64,000 nt of DNA from Treponema_C sp050320395 (GTDB lineage: Bacteria > Spirochaetota > Spirochaetia > Treponematales > Treponemataceae). Location of the stretch: contig NZ_CP144459.1 in NCBI RefSeq assembly GCF_050320395.1, positions 1,116,001 through 1,180,000 on the forward strand. Reading direction: 5' to 3'. A model generated the notes under the pieces. The model made no database searches. It was not told the origin of the DNA and worked only from the letters and a program-made list of their open reading frames with translations. This document shows, piece by piece, positions 26,206 to 34,763 of the stretch. Each line of letters starts with the position of its first letter. The stretch's first letter is position 1. The translations under genes and the position numbers were made by a program.

Positions 26206-28332
26206 ATGGCAGACAAAAGAACATCCGGTACGCATATTGCAAAAAAAGGTATGCATTCAATAGGTGTAAAACTGGTTCTGTGTACGATAATCTTGCTTTT
26301 TATGCAATATCTGGTTATCTCATATAAAGATTGGCGCAGCATTACAAAATTTTCGGAAAATCAAATTAAAATAATGGCCGATTTAAAGCATTCGGCTTTT
26401 AACAATGAATTGAATACCTATACGACTATCGGTAAAATAGTTTTGGACAATATCGCTGTTGAAGCCGATGTTATTCAAGCCTTTGCCGATCGCGACAGGG
26501 AAAGACTTGCCCGTTTGACAGCCCCTCTTTTTCAGAATATGAAAGAAAATTATCGGGCACAGCAATTCCATTTTCATACCCTGCCTGCCGTTTCTTTTTT
26601 GCGCGTGCAAAATCCTTCAAAATACGGTGATGACTTATCCAAGTTCAGGCAAACAATTGTTCAGGCAAACTCTTCAAAAAAAGAAGTATTCGGTTTGGAA
26701 GTCGGAGTAAGCGATTTGGGCTTCCGTTTTGTTAAGCCCCTCTTTTCGGCTCAGGGTGCTCATATCGGAAGCGTCGAATACGGCGGAGCGGTGAATAATG
26801 AATTTATAGAGCGCCTTGTTGAAAATTGTACGCAGGAAGTTTTAAACGGCGGTATGAATGTAAGCGTGTATGCAAAAACCTTGGATAACTCTGTGCGCAT
26901 TATGGGATCGAATTTTGAAAGCGAAGTTGAAGCCGATGCCGCATCGATTGCCGACGGCTTAAGCGGAAGCGGTATGATTCGTCTTGAAGGAAGCAATGCC
27001 CTTGCATACTATCCTTTAACGGATTTTTCCGGTACTTCGGTAGGCTATGTCAAATTCCGGTATTCGGTCGCCGATATTTTAGCGGGCCGCAGAGCATTCT
27101 TTTTACGGACTTCGGTTATTTTGGCGGCCGTTTTGTTCATATTTATCATTACGATAACCGTCTTTACCCGCTTTTTTATTATCAAACCGGTTCAAAAAGT
27201 TATCGCCGCCCTTAAAGAGATTGCCGAAGGCGATTTAACCGTGCGCCTTCCGATCAGCGGCCGGGATGAAATAGCTCAGCTTGCCGATTATTTTGCGCAA
27301 ACGATTGAAAAAATCAGTATAACCGTAAAATCGGTATCGGAAAATGCGGAAAAAATGCAAACCGTTGCCGAAAAATTATCGGATAATATGAACGAAACCG
27401 CTTCTTCAGCCGCACAAATAAACAGCCATGCCGAATCGGTGCAGACGCAAACGATAAATCAAAGTGCCAGTGTAACCGAAACGGAGGCCACGATAGAGCA
27501 GGTTATTAAAAACCTCAAGCAGCTTGACGGAAACATAGAAATGCAGGCGGCAAGTGTCGCCCAATCCTCCGCCGCTGTTGAGCAAATGGTTGCCAATATA
27601 GCTTCGGTTGCCAAAACCCTCGAAAAAAATAACGAGGTAATAAAAACCGTCTATAATGCGACAAAGCAGGGAAAAGAAGGGTCTGCGGCGGCGAATGATG
27701 TTGTAAATCAAATAAGTGAAAAATCCGAATCGCTTTTTGAAGCAAGTCAAATTATTCAAAATATTGCAAGTCAGACAAACCTTTTGGCTATGAATGCCGC
27801 CATTGAAGCCGCCCATGCGGGCGAAAGCGGTAAGGGCTTTGCCGTTGTTGCCGATGAAATCCGTAAGCTTGCCGAAGAATCCAATATGCAGGGTAAGCAG
27901 ATTTCCGATGTTATAAAGCAATCGATAGATATAATCGGCGATTTGCGGGTTGCCGGTGCCGCTGCCGAGAAAAATTTTGTTGAAGTATATGATTTGGTAA
28001 ATAAGATTTCCCAGCAGGAAGAATTGATTGTCGGTGCAATGAAAGAACAGCACAATGCAAGTCTTGAGGTATTATCGGCAATCAGAAATATCAATGAAGT
28101 TACGGTACAAGTCCGAGACGGATCAAGCGAAATGCTGAACGGAGGCGAACAGGTTGCTCAGGAAATGCATAAGCTTGCCGAAGTAACCCGTGCCATAAGT
28201 AAGAGTATGGGTACCATGGTTGCCGCTGCCGAACAAATCAACAGCGTTGTTCAGGAAGTAAATGCCGTAACACGGGAAAATACCGCCAGCATAGAAGTGT
28301 TGGTCGAAGAAGTGGGAAAATTTAAGGTATAA
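26206..28332 (+). CDS. Methyl-accepting chemotaxis protein
   Basis: 708 residues from ATG 26206 (AAGGAG ten bases before); an ATG at 26161 lies in frame upstream without a site. It has a first transmembrane helix at about 20-40, a periplasmic dCache-like sensor of about 250 residues, and a second transmembrane helix (TSVILAAVLFIFIITITVF). A HAMP domain (IAEGDLTVRLP) and a long signalling coiled coil follow, with the hairpin tip QTNLLAMNAAIEAAHAGESG. It would pass ligand binding to CheA/CheW. No C-terminal pentapeptide for CheR/CheB is visible. The ligand is unknown. Confidence 0.93.
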   Translation: MADKRTSGTHIAKKGMHSIGVKLVLCTIILLFMQYLVISYKDWRSITKFSENQIKIMADLKHSAFNNELNTYTTIGKIVLDNIAVEADVIQAFADRDRERLARLTAPLFQNMKENYRAQQFHFHTLPAVSFLRVQNPSKYGDDLSKFRQTIVQANSSKKEVFGLEVGVSDLGFRFVKPLFSAQGAHIGSVEYGGAVNNEFIERLVENCTQEVLNGGMNVSVYAKTLDNSVRIMGSNFESEVEADAASIADGLSGSGMIRLEGSNALAYYPLTDFSGTSVGYVKFRYSVADILAGRRAFFLRTSVILAAVLFIFIITITVFTRFFIIKPVQKVIAALKEIAEGDLTVRLPISGRDEIAQLADYFAQTIEKISITVKSVSENAEKMQTVAEKLSDNMNETASSAAQINSHAESVQTQTINQSASVTETEATIEQVIKNLKQLDGNIEMQAASVAQSSAAVEQMVANIASVAKTLEKNNEVIKTVYNATKQGKEGSAAANDVVNQISEKSESLFEASQIIQNIASQTNLLAMNAAIEAAHAGESGKGFAVVADEIRKLAEESNMQGKQISDVIKQSIDIIGDLRVAGAAAEKNFVEVYDLVNKISQQEELIVGAMKEQHNASLEVLSAIRNINEVTVQVRDGSSEMLNGGEQVAQEMHKLAEVTRAISKSMGTMVAAAEQINSVVQEVNAVTRENTASIEVLVEEVGKFKV

Positions 28333-28361
28333 GGCCGTTTTAATGCCGGAGAGGTTTTACA

Positions 28362-29132
28362 ATGAAAATATCCGTTGAAAAACTGAAACAAGTAAATACG
28401 GTTTTTACTTTTGTATTTTTTATACTTATATCGCTCTTTGTTGCCGGAGTTCTTGTGTATACAGCCGTCGATTTTATAGGCGGCTTGAGCCGGTCTTATG
28501 ATCCCGGTGTGGATATCGTAGAAAACACCGAAAATGCCGAAGAGCTTATATATTCTACGGAATTTATAGGTGCAATTAAGGATGTGTATGTCTTCGCAAA
28601 AAAAGGCGGCGCGGTTTCCTTAGGTAAAAACGGTTTTGAAAAATCCGATCGGATGGGCTCAGTCTATGCCGATTATTCTTCGCGTTCCGGTACAAATGAA
28701 ATTCTTAATTTTTATTTTGTTCCAAAGCATACAAACAAAAGTATCCCCTTATTTGAACAAGACGTCATGATAGTCTTTTATCAGTTCGTGCAGGAAGAGG
28801 ACGGCAATAAAAACGGATTGTACACGCCGTTACCTGAAAACGTATATATTGCGGCGCTTAGGGATACGGACGGCGATAAAAGATTAAGCTCCAAAGACGA
28901 TACCGCCCTCTATGTTTCCGAATACGACGGAAGCGGTTTAAAGAAAATTTCGGACAGGGTTTTTAGCTGTGAAGTCTCCGGCGATGCCGAGATTCTTTTT
29001 TGCGAGTATGAAAACAACCGCTGTGTTTACAAAACCTACAATATGCTTTCCGGTAGTATAGAAACCGTTTTTACCGCCGCCGGTACGGAACCTGAAAAGA
29101 ATTTTCACCGTTTTTATCGACTTTTTAACTGA
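28362..29132 (+). CDS. Membrane-anchored protein with EF-hand-like calcium loop
   Basis: 256 residues with GGAGAGG upstream. One transmembrane helix (about 14-40, VFTFVFFILISLFVAGVLVYTAV) is followed by an extracytoplasmic domain. Within it, DTDGDKRLSSKDD has the D-x-D-G-D spacing of dockerin/EF-hand calcium loops. I recognise no other domain. It follows the chemotaxis receptor by 29 bases and its stop overlaps the start of the next gene (TGATG), so the three may be one transcript. Function unknown. Confidence 0.68.
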   Translation: MKISVEKLKQVNTVFTFVFFILISLFVAGVLVYTAVDFIGGLSRSYDPGVDIVENTENAEELIYSTEFIGAIKDVYVFAKKGGAVSLGKNGFEKSDRMGSVYADYSSRSGTNEILNFYFVPKHTNKSIPLFEQDVMIVFYQFVQEEDGNKNGLYTPLPENVYIAALRDTDGDKRLSSKDDTALYVSEYDGSGLKKISDRVFSCEVSGDAEILFCEYENNRCVYKTYNMLSGSIETVFTAAGTEPEKNFHRFYRLFN

Positions 29133-29554
29133 TGCGTATACGGCCTCACCATATTTTATGTATGCGCGCCTTTAAGGGGATGGGGTATTCTCCTTCCTTT
29201 GTCCGCAACATGTATACGGTCATAGCAGACATAAAAAAGGAAGGCGGGGCGGAAATTATTTCCGGCTGTGACGATATTTGCGCTTTCTGTCCGCATTTGA
29301 TTAAAGGCGAGGACGGAAGGCGGGAGCTTTGTGACGGCGAAAAAAAAATTGCAGCTATCGATGCCAATGTGCGCGCTTTTTTAGGCATAAACGACGGCTT
29401 TTACACTTGTGAAGAACTTGAGCACAAGGTTAAAAACGAATTGACCGCGGCGGTTTTTGAAGTCATTTGCGCCCCCTGCGAGTGGAAACAGCGCGGCGTA
29501 TGTACCTATGAGGTTGTGTACGGGAGTACAGCGGACTCGAAGCCCGTCAATTAA
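29132..29554 (+). CDS. DUF1284 family protein
   Basis: 140 residues, starting in a TGATG overlap with the previous gene. The start RIRPHHILCMRAFKGMGYS is the DUF1284 signature. Cysteines are spaced CDDICAFCPH, then ELC near residue 70, CEELEHK and CAPCEWKQRGVC, a pattern that could bind zinc or an iron-sulfur cluster. Its last codons (SKPVN, stop) fall inside a 43-bp segment (29547-29589) copied from the end of the polyvalent gene at 43.6 kb. The C-terminus may therefore have been altered by an insertion event. Biochemical role unknown. Confidence 0.85.
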   Translation: MRIRPHHILCMRAFKGMGYSPSFVRNMYTVIADIKKEGGAEIISGCDDICAFCPHLIKGEDGRRELCDGEKKIAAIDANVRAFLGINDGFYTCEELEHKVKNELTAAVFEVICAPCEWKQRGVCTYEVVYGSTADSKPVN

Positions 29555-29589
29555 ACGTGAAAACGATTACAGTATGGAACTCGGGTAAA
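29547..29589 (+). repeat. 43-bp copy of the 3' end of the polyvalent-protein gene
   Basis: Positions 29547-29589 match 43560-43602 at 41 of 43 bases. In the second copy they encode the last 13 residues (SIKRENDYGMELG) and stop of the polyvalent protein. The first copy keeps the same frame and stop (SIKRENDYSMELG) but has lost everything upstream. It marks the scar of another, mostly deleted, related element beside the BrnTA genes. Confidence 0.85.
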
Positions 29590-29598
29590 ATCTCTGTA

Positions 29599-29627
29599 TT
29601 GACAAATTCATACATATGATTTATCGT
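29599..29627 (+). promoter_or_regulatory. Possible promoter of brnTA
   Basis: TTGACA (29599-29604), 17-bp spacer, TATCGT (29622-29627). The -10 is weak (4 of 6). The site AGGTGG (29635-29640) follows and sets the likely start at GTG 29646. Confidence 0.4.
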
Positions 29628-29645
29628 CATATATAGGTGGTAGTA

Positions 29646-29969
29646 GTGCCGAAGGGAAAGTTAATTGTTCAAGGACGATTTGAGTGGTTCAGTGAGAAAA
29701 GTAAGCTGAATAAAAAACACGGCTTTTCCTTTAGTGAAATTCTTGATGTTTTTGAAGATCCTTATTTTTATGAGATTTATGACATCAATCATTCGGCATT
29801 TAACCAGACGAGATACAACGGTTTTGGATATGCGAAAGGTAAATTACAGGTGGTATAAATTGCATACACTGAAGATGGACGGACGCATATAATTTCGGCT
29901 CGTCCCGCGACATCGAGGGAAAGGAAGTTGTACTATGGAAGAATTGAAGAACTTTATAGCAAGATGTGA
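29646..29969 (+). pseudogene. brnT: BrnT-family ribonuclease toxin interrupted by an in-frame TAA
   Basis: The N-terminal part, FEWFSEKSKLNKKHGFSFSEILDVFEDP, is a clear BrnT (RelE-like fold) start. The frame stops at TAA 29856-29858 after LQVV. It then continues in the same frame as IAYTEDGRTHIISARPATSR followed by ERKLYYGRI, the conserved BrnT C-terminus with the catalytic-region Arg residues, ending at TGA 29969. One nonsense codon therefore splits an otherwise intact toxin. The antitoxin gene begins inside the C-terminal segment at 29935. Unless the stop is read through or repaired, no full toxin is made. Confidence 0.85.
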
Positions 29970-30201
29970 GGCAAATGCTGTTCCCGATGAGCAGATAGAT
30001 ACTTCAGATATCCCTGAACTTACGGAAGGGGATTTTGAGCGGGGATATTTTAAATACCGAAAGCCGATGAAAAGAGCCGTAATGTTTCGAATTGATATTG
30101 ATAATTTAAAGTGGCTACAGAGTGTAGGAAAAAAGGATTATCAAACGAGGTTAAACAATGCTTTACGTTGGGCACGGCAAAACGGTTGCCCGTTAATTTA
30201 A
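29935..30201 (+). CDS. brnA: BrnA-family antitoxin
   Basis: 88 residues. The segment DIPELTEGDFERGYFKYRKPMKRAVMFRIDIDNLKWLQS followed by YQTRLNNALRWA matches BrnA, whose C-terminal ribbon-helix-helix binds DNA and whose N-terminus wraps the BrnT toxin. It overlaps the toxin's C-terminal coding stretch by 35 bases, the usual compact arrangement. The antitoxin is intact although the toxin is broken. It lies tail-to-tail with hsdR. Confidence 0.85.
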   Translation: MEELKNFIARCEANAVPDEQIDTSDIPELTEGDFERGYFKYRKPMKRAVMFRIDIDNLKWLQSVGKKDYQTRLNNALRWARQNGCPLI

Positions 30202-30274
30202 AACCGAATGTTATTATAAAGATATTAACTACGTCCTACCGGGAGCAATGTAGTATAATTGTGTACGGGAGTGA

Positions 30275-33200
30275 TTAGTTTCCGTAGGAAGGAGCATGTT
30301 CCGCAGCTGCTTGGTCGGGTCGGGAAGCCGTAAATCGGTCTATACTGTATAGGGGGCGGGATTGCACCGATTCGCGGTCATCCGGTTCCATTATATTATC
30401 GGCCCACAGTTCGCACTGGGTCATCACGGTTTGAACGGCATCTTCCATACCTTCGGGCGGATATTTATGTTTTTTTAAGAGCTTTTTAATGAGCATTCTC
30501 ATGTGTGCCCGTGCGCTTTCCCTCAGCTGCCAATCTACGGCTTTGTTTTTACGCAGGGTTTCGGTAAGTTCCTTGGTAATGGCAATCAATTCTTCATTTT
30601 CATAAAAATCTTTAATGGCCTGCGGTTTTGTCAGGGCATCGTAAAAAGCCGCTTCTTCGGAAGAAAGTCCCATATCGCGGCCTTCTTTTTCGGCTTCGGC
30701 GATTTGCCGCGCAAGTTGTACCATCTCGGCTATAACTTCTTCATTTGTGAGCATACCGTTCAGATAGGCATTGAGTGTATGCTGCATAATATCGCTGAAT
30801 TTTTCCGATTTGACGACATTGTACCGCCGGTAAAGATGTACCTGCTCGGCAATCAGCTTTTTCAGCAATTCAACTGCAAGGTTTCGTTCCTTCATCTTTG
30901 CTATTTCTTCAAGGAATTTGGGTGAAAATATTGAAAACTCTTCTTTTATGTCGGAAAAAAGATTTATAACACCTTCGCTTTTTATACTTTGTTTTAAAAG
31001 TTCGTTTATGCGCGCGTTTAATTCGGGTAAGGATATTGTTGTTCCGACGCCTGCATTCATAAGCCGAACGATAAGGACACGCACCGCTTCAAAAAAGGCG
31101 GCTTCAAAGCGCAGTTTTTCTTCGACTACGGAAGAACACAGGGAGAGGGCTTGGCGCAGCAGCATAGCCTCTTTGACAAAGGTATTTTTTTGTTCTTCTT
31201 TTTCGCGCGCTATAATGAAGTTGACCGCCGCACTGATGGTTTTTGCCCGTTCAAGATCGCTTCCGTGCATAAAAGCCGCATAATTATAACCGTAAAACAA
31301 ATCTTTACAAACGGAAAGCTTTTCAAGGAAGGTCGGGTAAGCGGCTTTGAGAATATCGGTGTCTCCGTAATTTTTTTTATCTCGGCCGGTATAGTCATTC
31401 ATTGCCTGTTTTAATGCGCTTGCGATTCCCACATAATCGACGACAAGACCGCCTTCCTTATCGGCGAATACGCGGTTTACGCGGGCAATAGCCTGCATAA
31501 GATTGTGGCCGGCCATGGGTTTATACACGTACATGGTAGCGAGGGAGGGTACATCGAAGCCGGTAAGCCACATATCGACAACGATAGCGATTTTTAGAGG
31601 ACTGTCGTTATCCTTAAATTTTTTTGCAAGTTCATCGCGGTGCTGCTTATTGCCGATAATTTTGCGCCAATGTTCATCATCGCTGTTTGCCGAGGTCATA
31701 ACGACTGCAACTTTTTCCGTCCATGAGGGGCGCAGGGTGAGAATCCGGTTATAAATCGCCATTGCAATGGGGCGCGAATAGGCGACTATCATAGCCTTCC
31801 CGGTAAGAAGACTTGCGCGGTTGTTTTCGTAATGGTCAAGTATGTCGGTTACAAGAGAATCAATCGTTTTTTCATTGCCGAGAAGAGCTTCCATTTTTGA
31901 TAATTCGCGCTTACTTGTTTCAATTACCTGCTCTTCTGCTTGCTGCGCCATCAGGTCGTATTCGCTGTCGATAAGATCAAGCGTTTTTTTGTCAAGCTTG
32001 AGTTTTATGACACGGCTTTCATAATAAACGGGACGGGTGGCTCCGTCTTCGACTGCCTGTGTCATATCGTAGATATCGATATAATCGCCGAATACTTCGC
32101 GTGTACTGCGGTCGGCAGCCGACAGGGGAGTCCCCGTAAAACCGATATATGTTGCGTTCGGCAAACTGTTGCGGATAATCCGTGCGATTCCTATCACGCG
32201 TTTGGCAATTTCTTCACCCGCCTTATTTTTTGTTATTTTGATTTTTTCGGTAAGGCCGTATTGCCCGCGGTGAGCTTCATCCGCCATTACAATGATGTTC
32301 CGGCGCTCCGAAAGGGCTTCAGAAGATTCTTCAAACTTTTGCATGGTGGTAAATATGATGCCGTTTGCCTTTCTTCCCGCAAGGAGACTCTTTAAATCCT
32401 TTCTGCTTTCGGCTTGTACGGGTTCCTGCCGTAAAAAATCCTTACATTTTGAAAATTGACCGTATAATTGATTATCGAGATCGTTTCTGTCGGTGATGAC
32501 GACAATCGTCGGACTTTCCAAGGCTGTCTGCAATAGGTGGGCATAGAACACCATTGATAAAGATTTTCCGCTTCCCTGTGTATGCCAAAATACGCCGCCT
32601 TTACCGTTTACGGCATTTTTAGTTGAATTGATTGCTTTTTTTACCGCAAAATATTGATGATAGCCTGCAAGTATTTTGTAGGTTTTTAATCCTTCATTTG
32701 AAAAGCAGATAAAGTTTTTTAGAATATCAAGCAATCGCTGTTTTCGGAACATTCCTTCAAAAAAGGTATCGAATTGGGCATATTGTGTGTTTTCGTATAA
32801 GCCGTCCTTTGTTTTCCATTCCATAAAACGGTCTTCGCCGGATGTCAAGGTTCCCGCCTTTGAAGTGAGCTGGTCGCTCATCACGCAAACGGCATTGTAA
32901 ATAAACAGGGAAGGAATTTCTGCCGTATAGTTCCGAATTTGGCGGTACGCTTCTGATGCATCGGTTTCTTCACGTGAAGGAGATTTCAGTTCCATTAAGA
33001 CTATCGGAAGTCCGTTGAGAAATAAAATGATATCCGGTCTTCTTTCACTGTTTTCAATAAAGGTCCATTGGTTTGTTATGATAAAAGAATTATTATCGGG
33101 GTTTGCATAATCGACGAGGTATACGAGGCTTGAACATTCCTTCCCCTTGTCGAAGTAGCGTACCGGTATACCGTTTTGAAGATAATCCGTAAAGATTTGA

Positions 33201-33439
33201 TTTTTATGTTCGAGTTCTCCGTTTTCAAAATCGGTTAATTTGGCAAAGGCTGCCCGGAGAGCATCCTGAGGCAGCGAAGGATTAAGACGGGGAAGAAAGT
33301 CTTTAAGAATGTCCTCATAAAGGGGGCTGTGAAAATTACGCTCGATGTCCGGTCCGTATACATGCTCGTAACCCAATTCGCTTACAAACAGTTCAATTAT
33401 GGAGTTTTCATAATCGGATTCGGTAAAAGCTGCAGACAT
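30275..33439 (-). CDS. hsdR: Type I restriction enzyme, R (endonuclease/translocase) subunit
   Basis: 1054 residues, normal for EcoR124-type HsdR. The N-terminal nuclease domain shows RRPDIILFLNGLPIVLMELKS (PD-ExK core). The motor part has Walker A TQGSGKS, DEAHRGQYG, GFTGTPL and the motif VI-like QAIARVNR. It translocates and cuts DNA lacking methylation, as a complex with HsdM and HsdS. It is last in the minus-strand hsd locus, nine bases after the HAD gene. The C-terminal helical domain for assembly is present, and no frame break is seen, so it appears functional. Confidence 0.96.
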   Translation of the reverse strand: MSAAFTESDYENSIIELFVSELGYEHVYGPDIERNFHSPLYEDILKDFLPRLNPSLPQDALRAAFAKLTDFENGELEHKNQIFTDYLQNGIPVRYFDKGKECSSLVYLVDYANPDNNSFIITNQWTFIENSERRPDIILFLNGLPIVLMELKSPSREETDASEAYRQIRNYTAEIPSLFIYNAVCVMSDQLTSKAGTLTSGEDRFMEWKTKDGLYENTQYAQFDTFFEGMFRKQRLLDILKNFICFSNEGLKTYKILAGYHQYFAVKKAINSTKNAVNGKGGVFWHTQGSGKSLSMVFYAHLLQTALESPTIVVITDRNDLDNQLYGQFSKCKDFLRQEPVQAESRKDLKSLLAGRKANGIIFTTMQKFEESSEALSERRNIIVMADEAHRGQYGLTEKIKITKNKAGEEIAKRVIGIARIIRNSLPNATYIGFTGTPLSAADRSTREVFGDYIDIYDMTQAVEDGATRPVYYESRVIKLKLDKKTLDLIDSEYDLMAQQAEEQVIETSKRELSKMEALLGNEKTIDSLVTDILDHYENNRASLLTGKAMIVAYSRPIAMAIYNRILTLRPSWTEKVAVVMTSANSDDEHWRKIIGNKQHRDELAKKFKDNDSPLKIAIVVDMWLTGFDVPSLATMYVYKPMAGHNLMQAIARVNRVFADKEGGLVVDYVGIASALKQAMNDYTGRDKKNYGDTDILKAAYPTFLEKLSVCKDLFYGYNYAAFMHGSDLERAKTISAAVNFIIAREKEEQKNTFVKEAMLLRQALSLCSSVVEEKLRFEAAFFEAVRVLIVRLMNAGVGTTISLPELNARINELLKQSIKSEGVINLFSDIKEEFSIFSPKFLEEIAKMKERNLAVELLKKLIAEQVHLYRRYNVVKSEKFSDIMQHTLNAYLNGMLTNEEVIAEMVQLARQIAEAEKEGRDMGLSSEEAAFYDALTKPQAIKDFYENEELIAITKELTETLRKNKAVDWQLRESARAHMRMLIKKLLKKHKYPPEGMEDAVQTVMTQCELWADNIMEPDDRESVQSRPLYSIDRFTASRPDQAAAEHAPSYGN

Positions 33440-33448
33440 TGCATTCCC

Positions 33449-34606
33449 CTATGAATTGAGTATTTTTTTGACTGATTCCGCTTCATCGGTATTAAAATCT
33501 TTGCATATATGTTCGTAAAATTCTTTTACATCTTTATCGCGTAGAATATATGTAACTTGTCTATTGTTCAAGGCAGTTTTTACTAATTTAGTTTTTTGCT
33601 CTATTGTCCATGTATCTATTTTCGATAATTGTGCGATAACCGAATGTGTGTTGAAAAAGCTCATACTGTCTTCAAGATTATCGATAAGAGATTCTTTGTC
33701 CTGTTCTTCCTGACTGATATTTTTTGTTTCTCCGATTTTTTCGGCTCGACATTTAAAATGAATATTTTCAATGATTTCATTCGATACGGTGCGGTCAATA
33801 ATCCGTTTGATTAAAATTTCCAACTCCGAGTTTTCCGTATAATCGGCCGGTGCAAAATACTTGATTCTGTTTTCATCGAGCATTCTGAATACTTTTGATT
33901 TGTCTTGTGTATCCGCATTGTATACCCCTATTGAATGTCCGCCGTTTATGTTTACGAGTTTCATACAGGGAATATCGGTATCGCTGTCCCCGATATAAAT
34001 CATATTCCTGAAGGGAACTCTATATTGGTCCGGTTTAAAATGGGCGTTAACCTTTTGATCGTTTACATCAAGCACTCCCTTTTCAATGCGGAATAAAAAT
34101 TGTGTTTTATTCGTGTAATTTACGGCTTGTGCGGGCCAAACAGCTACATTATCATCGTCAAAATAGAAAGCACTTGCATAGATTTTTTTGAATTTATCTG
34201 CTACTTCCGTTCCTTCTATCATTTCTTTAAGTCCGGAAGATATAATATAGTGTTCAATAATGACATTTTTTGCAGTTCCGTATGCATTTATTCTGTCAAA
34301 CCATGTGTTTACGCCGGGAAAAAGTTTTACTTTTGAACCGTATTCTTTTAATTTTTCCTTTGTGAATACGAATTTGCCTCTCGATTTTTTAGACATCAAA
34401 TACATATAGGCCAGATTTTGATCCATTTCATTATCCGCAGCCAATTTGTTCGATTCCGCCCAAAAATCCTCGATTTCATAATTTATCGATTGAATATAAC
34501 CTTGAGCCTGCATATCGTCAGGCGACAATGTTTTGTCAAAATCATAACAAATGGCAATAATCGGTTTATTTTCTTTCGGTTCAGATGTATAATCTTCGTT
34601 GTACAT
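33449..34606 (-). CDS. HAD-superfamily phosphatase inside the hsd locus
   Basis: 385 residues. HAD motif I is ICYDFDKTLS (Asp22 nucleophile, Asp24), and motif IV is YIGDSDTDIPCMK. A threonine/serine motif (IISSGLKEM) and a Lys lie between. The C-terminal third (about 270-385) is a helical extension without recognised domain. It would hydrolyse a phosphomonoester. It sits between hsdS and hsdR, nine bases from hsdR, and is therefore likely co-transcribed. HAD proteins are known passengers of type I loci, but their role there is not established; a link to nucleotide or DNA-end processing would be speculation. Confidence 0.8.
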   Translation of the reverse strand: MYNEDYTSEPKENKPIIAICYDFDKTLSPDDMQAQGYIQSINYEIEDFWAESNKLAADNEMDQNLAYMYLMSKKSRGKFVFTKEKLKEYGSKVKLFPGVNTWFDRINAYGTAKNVIIEHYIISSGLKEMIEGTEVADKFKKIYASAFYFDDDNVAVWPAQAVNYTNKTQFLFRIEKGVLDVNDQKVNAHFKPDQYRVPFRNMIYIGDSDTDIPCMKLVNINGGHSIGVYNADTQDKSKVFRMLDENRIKYFAPADYTENSELEILIKRIIDRTVSNEIIENIHFKCRAEKIGETKNISQEEQDKESLIDNLEDSMSFFNTHSVIAQLSKIDTWTIEQKTKLVKTALNNRQVTYILRDKDVKEFYEHICKDFNTDEAESVKKILNS

Positions 34607-34683
34607 AAAATCTCCGTAAAACTTTATATAAATATAACCTTTTATCGATATATTGCCAAGCTGAAACCGGCTTTTCGCACTTA

Positions 34684-34763
34684 TAAATACTCATTTATCG
34701 GCCTATCTCCACCGCCGAAACATCTATTTCCCCCGACATAAGTTTGGGCAAAAGAGCGTCGCG
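34684..34763. repeat. Direct repeat at the 3' end of hsdS copy 1
   Basis: An 80-bp segment identical at 74 positions to 37023-37102, in the same orientation, 2339 bp apart. Both cover the last codons of an hsdS gene (PKLMSGEIDVSAVEIGR, stop) and a few bases beyond. Recombination between them would delete the recombinase and one hsdS. Confidence 0.85.
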
